Positions 58,243 to 64,000 of a stretch of DNA of 64,000 nt are shown in pieces. Made by a program: the position numbers and the translations under genes. The notes below the pieces were generated by a model. It ran no database searches, had not been told where the DNA came from, and saw nothing but the letters and a program-made list of their open reading frames with translations. The DNA comes from Pseudomonas fluorescens HK44 (lineage in GTDB: Bacteria; Pseudomonadota; Gammaproteobacteria; Pseudomonadales; Pseudomonadaceae): NCBI RefSeq assembly GCF_000217955.3, contig NZ_AFOY02000007.1, forward strand, positions 150,326 through 214,325, in the 5' to 3' direction. Numbering within the stretch: position 1 is the first letter of the stretch; every line of letters starts with the position of its first letter.

Positions 58243-59166
58243 ATGGGTATATTTGTGAAGCCTAAGTTCCTTGTGCTTCTTGCTGCTTATAACGGCATGC
58301 AATGGATCTCTGAACAGATCAATTCAATCCTCGATCAGCAAGGTGTTTCGGTGACCTTGCTCATCAGCGTCGACAGCTCAAGTGATGGGACTGAGGAGTG
58401 GGTCAGTGCGTTGTCCGAGCGCAATCCGCAGGTCGTGAACCTTGAGCATGGAGGGAAGTTCGGGGGCGCTGCACCTAATTTCTTCCGGCTGATCAATGAA
58501 GCACCCCTCGCCGAATTTGATTATTTTTCCTTTGCTGATCAAGATGATATCTGGCTGCCCAACAAATTGATCGAAGCTGTTGGAGTGATGTCATCGACAC
58601 ACGCTCATGGCTATTCGGGCAATGTCATGGCGTTTTGGCCTGATGGTCAAGAAACCATGATCGTCAAGTCTCAGCCGCAGGTTCAGTTCGATCACCTGTT
58701 CGAAGCCGCTGGCCCAGGCTGTACCTACGTGTTCTCAAAAGAGCTATTTCGCGATTTACAGAAGCATGTTGCCAATCGTTTTTCGGATATTCAGAATGTT
58801 ACGCTTCATGATTGGTACTGCTATGCCTTCAGTCGTACTCATGGGTACAAGTGGGTCATAGATGACCACTCATATATGCGCTATCGGCAACATGGTAACA
58901 ATCAGGTTGGAGTTAATAGCGGCTTTAAAGCGTTTCGAATTCGATTATCGCAGATTTTTGACGGCTGGTGGCTAAATCAGGCCGCTCTGATTTCCAGGTT
59001 GACGGGGGTTGAAAATACTCCTTTCGTCCAGAGTTGGATAAGTCTTCGCCGGCTCGACCTGATTCGCTTAGCCTTTTCCGGTCATAAGTGTCGTAGGCGT
59101 GTTCGCGATAAAATAGTATTCACAGGATTGTGTATCGTACTGGCAATTTTGAGACAGAAGAAATGA
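58243..59166 (+). CDS. Glycosyltransferase family 2
   Basis: A 307-residue GT-A enzyme: FLVLLAAYNGMQWISEQINSI, ISVDSSSDGTEEW, the metal site FADQDDIWLPNKL, and GPGCTYVFSKEL. It resembles RfbG/RfbF-type rhamnosyltransferases; the donor is not certain. Base composition returns to that of the rest of the chromosome within this gene. It overlaps the wbpV-like start by four bases (ATGA). Confidence 0.85.
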   Translation: MGIFVKPKFLVLLAAYNGMQWISEQINSILDQQGVSVTLLISVDSSSDGTEEWVSALSERNPQVVNLEHGGKFGGAAPNFFRLINEAPLAEFDYFSFADQDDIWLPNKLIEAVGVMSSTHAHGYSGNVMAFWPDGQETMIVKSQPQVQFDHLFEAAGPGCTYVFSKELFRDLQKHVANRFSDIQNVTLHDWYCYAFSRTHGYKWVIDDHSYMRYRQHGNNQVGVNSGFKAFRIRLSQIFDGWWLNQAALISRLTGVENTPFVQSWISLRRLDLIRLAFSGHKCRRRVRDKIVFTGLCIVLAILRQKK

Positions 59167-60128
59167 CCAGAATATTGGTTACTGGCAGTAGTGGGTTTGT
59201 GGGAAGTTGTCTGATTGAAAAACTCACAAGCGTTGCTGACTATCACATAGGCGCGATGGTTCGTCGCGCACCCGCTCAGCCCGTCAAAAATGTCGTTTAC
59301 CATCATGTGCCCGATTTTTCCATGATCGATGCCGATCTCAACGCACTGAACGGTGCTGAGGTCGTGATCCATCTCGCGTCTCGTGTCCACGTCATGAACG
59401 ATACAGAGGCTGACCCTCTGGCTGCTTTTCGTCTGGTCAATGTCGGGCATACCTTGAAATTGGCACGTAGTGCAGCAATGGCTGGCGCCAAGCGGTTCAT
59501 CTTTGTAAGTTCCGTAAAGGTCAATGGAGAAACGACCCTACCTGGGCATCCATATCGGGAAACTGATGTGCCAGCGCCCGTTGATCCGTATGGTGTGTCC
59601 AAAATGGAGGCCGAAGCAGGTCTGCGTCTGCTTGCTGCCGAGACAGGCTTGGAAGTCGTCATTATTCGTCCAGTGCTCGTTTATGGTCCTGGGGTATCTG
59701 CCAATTTCGAGAACATGATGAAGTGGTTGCACAGGGGTATCCCGTTGCCATTCGGTGCAATACATAATCAGCGAAGCCTGGTTGCACTGGATAACCTGGT
59801 GGATTTTATAATGACGTGTGTAAGTCACCCTGCGGCTTGTGATCAGACGTTTTTGGTGAGTGATGGCGAGGATGTTTCCACCACGCAACTACTACAAAAG
59901 CTCGCAAAAGTGCTGAGTAGTCCTGCGCGTCTGTTACCTGTGCCAGAGTGGATGCTGACAGCTGGCGCTAATTTGTTGGGTAAGGCGGCACTTTCCCAAC
60001 GGCTTTGCGGTTCTCTGCAGGTCGATACTACCAAGGCTCGCTCCTTGTTGGGTTGGAGCCCTGTGATCACTGTGGATCAGGGGCTACGCAAGACGGCAGA
60101 TCATTTTTTGAACGAGCGAACTAAATGA
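59163..60128 (+). CDS. wbpV: WbpV-like NAD-dependent nucleotide-sugar reductase
   Basis: A 321-residue extended SDR with VTGSSGFVGSCLIEKL, HLASRVHVMND, the SSVKVNGE catalytic Ser region and YGVSKMEAE (YxxxK). In P. aeruginosa, WbpV reduces the 4-keto intermediate made by WbpM to give UDP-N-acetylquinovosamine or -fucosamine. The wbpV-wbpL-wbpM order seen here is the basis for the name. Start at the ATG overlapping the previous stop. Confidence 0.88.
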   Translation: MTRILVTGSSGFVGSCLIEKLTSVADYHIGAMVRRAPAQPVKNVVYHHVPDFSMIDADLNALNGAEVVIHLASRVHVMNDTEADPLAAFRLVNVGHTLKLARSAAMAGAKRFIFVSSVKVNGETTLPGHPYRETDVPAPVDPYGVSKMEAEAGLRLLAAETGLEVVIIRPVLVYGPGVSANFENMMKWLHRGIPLPFGAIHNQRSLVALDNLVDFIMTCVSHPAACDQTFLVSDGEDVSTTQLLQKLAKVLSSPARLLPVPEWMLTAGANLLGKAALSQRLCGSLQVDTTKARSLLGWSPVITVDQGLRKTADHFLNERTK

Positions 60129-61150
60129 AGTATTGGTATGTTTTTCCGATTGTTGCGTTGTTGTCTCTGGTTTTGACGGCGGTGTTACGACGATACGCGT
60201 TGCATCGCAGCATCATTGATATCCCCAACGCACGGAGCTCCCATTCAATTCCTACTCCTCGTGGCGGTGGAGTTGCGATTGTAGTGACATTCTTGATTTC
60301 GCTTGTTTTGCTCGGATGTCTTCAACTACAACCCTATGCTTGGATAACTGGGTTGGTAGGCGCTGGGAGCCTCGTCGCGGTGATCGGTTTTATGGATGAT
60401 CACGGGCACATTGCCGCGCGTTGGCGTTTGTTAGGGCATTTTTTAGCAGCGCTATGGGCGCTGTTCTGGTTCAATGGTTTACCAGCCTTGAGCGTTTTGG
60501 GGGGCTCTATCGATTTGGGTTGGATAGGTCATGCACTTGCAGCGTTTTATCTTGTCTGGATGCTCAATCTTTATAATTTTATGGATGGTATCGACGGACT
60601 TGCCAGCGTCGAGGCTATCAGTGCCTGTTTTGGGATGTGTACCATCTACTTTTTTTTCGGCTTCCAGAATTTGATTTGGGCGCCAGCGATTCTCGCGATG
60701 GCGGTAACCGGATTTCTTTTTTGGAATTTCCCTCCAGCTAAAATTTTCATGGGTGATGCAGGCAGCGGTTTCCTCGGGATTACGCTGGGTATTCTATCGC
60801 TGCAAGCCGCGTGGGCAGAACCCGGTTTTCTCTGGGCTTGGCTGATCATGCTGGGCGTATTTATTTGCGATGCCACTTTTACATTGGTGCGCAGATTGCT
60901 TCGAGGGGAGAAGGTATATGAAGCCCACAGAAGTCATGGTTACCAGTTCGCATCACGTAAGTTTGGTAAACATTTGCCCGTGACGGTCGCCGTGTTTTGT
61001 ATAAATATTTTTTGGCTATTGCCAATCGCTTTTTTAGTCATAAAGCTTCGGCTGGATGGTTTTCTTGGATTGGGTTTCGCTTATATCCCACTGATTTTTC
61101 TAGCAATTAAATTTAGCTCGGGTGCGGTAGAACATTCCACCTTAAACTAA
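60125..61150 (+). CDS. wbpL: Initiating glycosyl-1-phosphate transferase WbpL
   Basis: WbpL transfers the first sugar phosphate (FucNAc- or QuiNAc-type) to undecaprenyl phosphate, starting O-unit assembly. The 341-residue protein has about eleven hydrophobic helices and the MraY/WecA family motifs RSSHSIPTPRGGG, VIGFMDDHG, NLYNFMDGIDGLA and the Mg-binding FMGDAGSGFLG, plus the late HRSHGYQ. It overlaps wbpV by four bases. Confidence 0.93.
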   Translation: MKYWYVFPIVALLSLVLTAVLRRYALHRSIIDIPNARSSHSIPTPRGGGVAIVVTFLISLVLLGCLQLQPYAWITGLVGAGSLVAVIGFMDDHGHIAARWRLLGHFLAALWALFWFNGLPALSVLGGSIDLGWIGHALAAFYLVWMLNLYNFMDGIDGLASVEAISACFGMCTIYFFFGFQNLIWAPAILAMAVTGFLFWNFPPAKIFMGDAGSGFLGITLGILSLQAAWAEPGFLWAWLIMLGVFICDATFTLVRRLLRGEKVYEAHRSHGYQFASRKFGKHLPVTVAVFCINIFWLLPIAFLVIKLRLDGFLGLGFAYIPLIFLAIKFSSGAVEHSTLN

Positions 61151-61245
61151 ATTGACAATTTTTGGTCTTCATTGCGTGCCGAAGTAGTACGTAATGTGCG
61201 TTCCTGAACGTTTAGGGCCAGGTAGTAAAGAACGGTGGGCAATTC

Positions 61246-63240
61246 ATGGGCAAAGTTAGAGCGTTTCTATTGGCGCTTCCGCGTCGACAAAAGCGGTTGA
61301 TCCAGGTTGGAATGGACGTGGTGTTGGTTTGGCTCGCTTTGTGGTTGGCCTTTGTCGTGCGTCTTGGCATCGACGAAATGATTGATCCTGTCAGCAGACA
61401 TTTCTGGCTGTTCCTCGCTGCCCCATTGGTGGCCATCCCGCTGTTCATTCGCTTCGGGATGTACCGCGCTGTGATGCGTTATTTTGGCAACGATGCATTA
61501 ATAACAATCATCAAGGCCGTCAGCTTGTCAGCCCTTATCCTGGGTGTGGTTGTGTATTGGTACAGCAATCATGAGAACGTCGTTCCGCGCTCGATCATCT
61601 TCAACTATTGGTGGCTTAGCCTGATCATGATTGGCGGACTGCGCATGGCGATGCGCCAGTATTTCCTGGGGGACTGGTTTGCCGCTGCTCAACACGTACC
61701 ATTCACGAGCAGGGATAACGGATTACCGAGGGTAGCCATCTATGGTGCGGGCGCTGCTGGTAATCAGCTTGTCGCTGCACTGCGCATGGGACGAGTGATG
61801 CGTCCAGTGGCATTTATTGATGATGACAATGGAATTGCTGACCGAGTTATCTCCGGGTTGCAGGTATACAAACCCAAGCATATTCAGCAGATGATCGAGG
61901 CAACCGGGGCGCAAGAAATTCTTCTGGCCATTCCCTCTTCGAACCGTGGCCGCCGCCGAGAGATTCTCGGTTTTCTCGAAGGTTTTCCGCTTCATGTACG
62001 AAGTGTTCCCGGGTTTATGGATCTGGCGAGCGGTCGGGTCAAGGTCGATGATATTCAGGAAGTAGACATCGCCGACTTGTTGGGTCGTGATGCGGTCCCG
62101 GCGCTGGGCGATCTGCTTGAGCACTGCATCAAGGAGCAAGTGGTACTTGTGACGGGGGCTGGTGGGTCTATAGGCTCGGAGTTATGCCGGCAAATTCTTG
62201 CATTACGCCCTACGACGTTGCTGCTCTTTGAACACAGTGAGTTCAACCTTTACTCAATCATGTCGGAACTTGAGCAACGAATCGCTCGCGAATCGTTGTC
62301 TGTTCGTCTTTTGCCTATCCTGGGGTCGATACGCAACCAGAACAAGCTGTTGGATGTGATGAAAACCTGGAAGGTGGACACGGTTTATCACGCTGCGGCG
62401 TACAAACATGTGCCGATGGTCGAACACAATATCGCCGAAGGCGTGCTCAACAATGTGATCGGCACGCTGAATACTGCGCAAGCAGCCTTGACGGCGGGCG
62501 TAGAGAACTTTGTACTGATCTCCACAGACAAGGCTGTGCGTCCTACCAATGTGATGGGCAGTACCAAACGCCTTGCAGAGTTGACATTGCAAGCACTCAG
62601 CCGAGAGTTGGCTCCGGTGTTGTTTGGTGACAACTCCAACATCTCCCGAGTTAACAAAACCCGCTTCACGATGGTCCGTTTCGGGAATGTGCTGGGTTCT
62701 TCTGGTTCGGTCATTCCGCTGTTCCATAAGCAGATCAGGTCCGGTGGGCCATTGACTGTCACCCACCCGAAGATTACCCGATACTTCATGACCATTCCTG
62801 AGGCGGCGCAGTTGGTGATCCAGGCTGGCTCGATGGGGCAGGGTGGCGATGTATTTGTGCTGGATATGGGTGAGCCAGTGAGGATTGTTGAATTAGCTGA
62901 GAAGATGATTCACCTGTCCGGTTTGAGTGTACGTTCGGACAAGAATTTGCACGGCGATATTTCGATTGAGTTCACAGGTCTGCGACCTGGTGAAAAGCTT
63001 TACGAAGAACTGCTGATCGGGGACAACGTCTCTGCTACTCAACATCCGATGATAATGACTGCAAACGAGGACCACCTTTCTTGGGATATTCTCAAGTTGA
63101 AGCTTGCTGAACTGCTTGTTGCCGTTGAGCAAGATGACTACTCGCGAGTGCGTCAGTTGTTGCGCGAAACTGTCAGTGGCTACACCCCTGACGGTGATAT
63201 CGTCGACTGGATCTACCAGCAACGCCGTCTCGAACCCTGA
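61246..63240 (+). CDS. wbpM: UDP-GlcNAc 4,6-dehydratase WbpM
   Basis: WbpM makes the UDP-4-keto-6-deoxy-GlcNAc used for FucNAc/QuiNAc. The 664-residue protein has four N-terminal helices, a first Rossmann domain (VAIYGAGAAGNQLVAAL), and a C-terminal SDR domain with VLVTGAGGSIGSELCRQIL, HAAAYKHVPMVE and the altered catalytic triad of this family, where Met replaces Tyr (LISTDKAVRPTNVMGSTKR). It is the usual last gene of Pseudomonas O-antigen clusters. A 95-base gap separates it from wbpL. Confidence 0.95.
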   Translation: MGKVRAFLLALPRRQKRLIQVGMDVVLVWLALWLAFVVRLGIDEMIDPVSRHFWLFLAAPLVAIPLFIRFGMYRAVMRYFGNDALITIIKAVSLSALILGVVVYWYSNHENVVPRSIIFNYWWLSLIMIGGLRMAMRQYFLGDWFAAAQHVPFTSRDNGLPRVAIYGAGAAGNQLVAALRMGRVMRPVAFIDDDNGIADRVISGLQVYKPKHIQQMIEATGAQEILLAIPSSNRGRRREILGFLEGFPLHVRSVPGFMDLASGRVKVDDIQEVDIADLLGRDAVPALGDLLEHCIKEQVVLVTGAGGSIGSELCRQILALRPTTLLLFEHSEFNLYSIMSELEQRIARESLSVRLLPILGSIRNQNKLLDVMKTWKVDTVYHAAAYKHVPMVEHNIAEGVLNNVIGTLNTAQAALTAGVENFVLISTDKAVRPTNVMGSTKRLAELTLQALSRELAPVLFGDNSNISRVNKTRFTMVRFGNVLGSSGSVIPLFHKQIRSGGPLTVTHPKITRYFMTIPEAAQLVIQAGSMGQGGDVFVLDMGEPVRIVELAEKMIHLSGLSVRSDKNLHGDISIEFTGLRPGEKLYEELLIGDNVSATQHPMIMTANEDHLSWDILKLKLAELLVAVEQDDYSRVRQLLRETVSGYTPDGDIVDWIYQQRRLEP

Positions 63241-63353
63241 TTGTTACACACTCTGTAACGGACACATTTTTGACAGGCTCCAGACATCGCCTAAGTTTGG
63301 AAGGCAGCTTCGGAAAAGCTGCTCTTTCTTATCGATGTCATGGAGCGTCACTT

Positions 63354-63689
63354 ATGCGTACAGGCTATTTCTACTCCCTGGTTTTTGCCCTGCTTACCAG
63401 CGCCTCTGTTGCTGCTATCGCTGCACCGGCGACCAAAATAGAGGCTGTAACCTCGCCATCGACGATGCAGGTTGCACCGTCCGGGGAGGCTGCGAAAGTC
63501 AATCTCAATACAGTAGATGCAACGACCCTGCAGCGAGAGCTCGCCGGAGTGGGTGAGGCCAAGGCCAAGTCGATTGTTGCGTATCGAGAGAGTAATGGGC
63601 CATTTTCCTCGGTGGATGAGTTGCTGGAGGTCAAGGGCATCGGCAAGGCGATTCTGGACAAGAATCGCGACAAGCTTGAGGTGAACTGA
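63354..63689 (+). CDS. ComEA-family helix-hairpin-helix protein, exported
   Basis: A 111-residue protein with a signal peptide (MRTGYFYSLVFALLTSASVAAIAA) and a double helix-hairpin-helix DNA-binding domain: VNLNTVDATTLQRELAGVGEAKAKSIVAYR and FSSVDELLEVKGIGKAILDKNRDKL. In competent bacteria ComEA binds incoming DNA in the periplasm; in P. aeruginosa a homologue lies at the end of the O-antigen locus, so its position is conserved. GGAG lies before the ATG at 63354. Confidence 0.9.
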   Translation: MRTGYFYSLVFALLTSASVAAIAAPATKIEAVTSPSTMQVAPSGEAAKVNLNTVDATTLQRELAGVGEAKAKSIVAYRESNGPFSSVDELLEVKGIGKAILDKNRDKLEVN

Positions 63690-63706
63690 TTCTTATCGCT
63701 AGCGCC

Positions 63707-63737
63707 AGAGGCCGGTCATTGACCGGCCTTTTTTTGT
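63707..63737 (+). terminator. Intrinsic terminator after the comEA-like gene
   Basis: AGGCCGGTCA / TGACCGGCCT stem followed by seven T residues. A group II intron begins three to four bases later. Confidence 0.92.
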
Positions 63738-63739
63738 TT

Positions 63740-64000
63740 GTGCGCCAGGCATGGCGCGTTGCGCGTAAGCGCAACCAGCTTGGCTGTGGTGGCCACGCTG
63801 GTGACTTGGAGGTGAAAGTCCTCTACACACCCGGCAAGGGGAAGTGTTAGCCAGAGGCAAGGGTGTCGCGGGTGACTGCGAATCTGAAGGAAGCCCGAGG
63901 CAAAATGCTGGCCTGACGAACAGGAAGCGGATAGTGGCGGCGTAGCGGGGTGAGGCAGCAAAGAGTGCCAAAGCCCAGTACTTGGTAAGCGCTCCATAAA
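63740..64000 (+). mobile_element. Second group II intron, 5' part, cut by the window end
   Basis: Starts GTGCGCCAGGCATGGCGC, the same 5' stem design as the intron at 43698, and continues with conserved domain I text (GGAGGTGAAAGTCCTCTACA, GTGACTGCGAATCTGAAGG, CTGGCCTGACGAACAGGAAG). Apart from the first 20 bases it differs from the first intron, so it is a different lineage. The RT gene, if present, would lie beyond the window. Its class cannot be settled from this part. Confidence 0.8.

Noticed and set aside
46887..63240. Capsule or exopolysaccharide locus instead of O-antigen
   Set aside because: wzz, wzx, wzy with wbpV-wbpL-wbpM and the ihfB/comEA-like flanks match the Pseudomonas O-antigen locus; no Wza/Wzc-type export genes are present.
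1..64000. tRNA or rRNA genes
   Set aside because: No cloverleaf-forming segment with a T-loop GGTTCGAATC-type motif, and no rRNA sequence, was seen in the intergenic regions by eye; a covariance search was not possible.

Overview
The window is a chromosomal segment of a Pseudomonas, most likely of the P. fluorescens group. Three things point there: abundant REP palindromes built on GTGGGAGCGAGCC/TGCTCGCG, a tyrA-aroA fusion gene, and the gene order mupP-ubiG-mtaD / mtnA-gyrA-serC-pheA-hisC-tyrA/aroA-cmk-rpsA-ihfB-wzz-O-antigen, which I recall as that of P. aeruginosa (PA3172 down to the PA3141 region). A nearly intact homologue of the 1-undecene-forming oxidase UndA agrees with this. Identifications rest on reading the protein sequences and recalling families; no database search was run.

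Layout. 1-12.3 kb is ordinary housekeeping: speE, an LtaS-like sulfatase-fold membrane protein, a short-chain dehydrogenase, a YnfA-like protein, a CsrA/Rsm paralogue, mnmC, the polyphosphate:AMP phosphotransferase pap, a decayed thiolase pseudogene and a drug/metabolite transporter. 12.3-25.9 kb holds two intact copies of one IS110-family (IS1111-type) element around fumC, bolA, trhO, a DsbA-like protein plus ABC exporter pair, a GGDEF-EAL protein, undA and a diguanylate cyclase. 26.2-31.1 kb carries yciK-like, mupP, ubiG, mtaD (leftward) and mtnA (rightward). A third, frameshifted IS copy lies between mtnA and gyrA. 32.9-43.6 kb is a tight rightward run of gyrA, serC, pheA, hisC, tyrA-aroA, cmk and rpsA. 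A group II intron (class C by its features) sits directly after the rpsA terminator and separates rpsA from a small lipoprotein gene, ihfB, lapA-like and wzz.

48.5-63.2 kb is a Wzx/Wzy-dependent O-antigen cluster: dTDP-rhamnose synthesis (rfbBDAC), a dTDP-3-acetamido-3,6-dideoxyhexose branch (fdtA-, fdtC-, fdtB-like), flippase, polymerase, three glycosyltransferases, and the wbpV-wbpL-wbpM module that makes and loads the first amino sugar on the lipid carrier. The middle of this cluster is visibly AT-rich. A ComEA-like gene follows, and the window ends inside a second group II intron, again placed directly after an intrinsic terminator.

The most interesting signal is in the IS110-type copies. 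In all three, the end on the transposase 3' side abuts a REP sequence. The ~250-base noncoding segment at that end folds into a stem whose loop holds GCTCCCACA, complementary to the nine REP bases that directly follow the element. This looks like a bridge/seek RNA that targets REP sequences.
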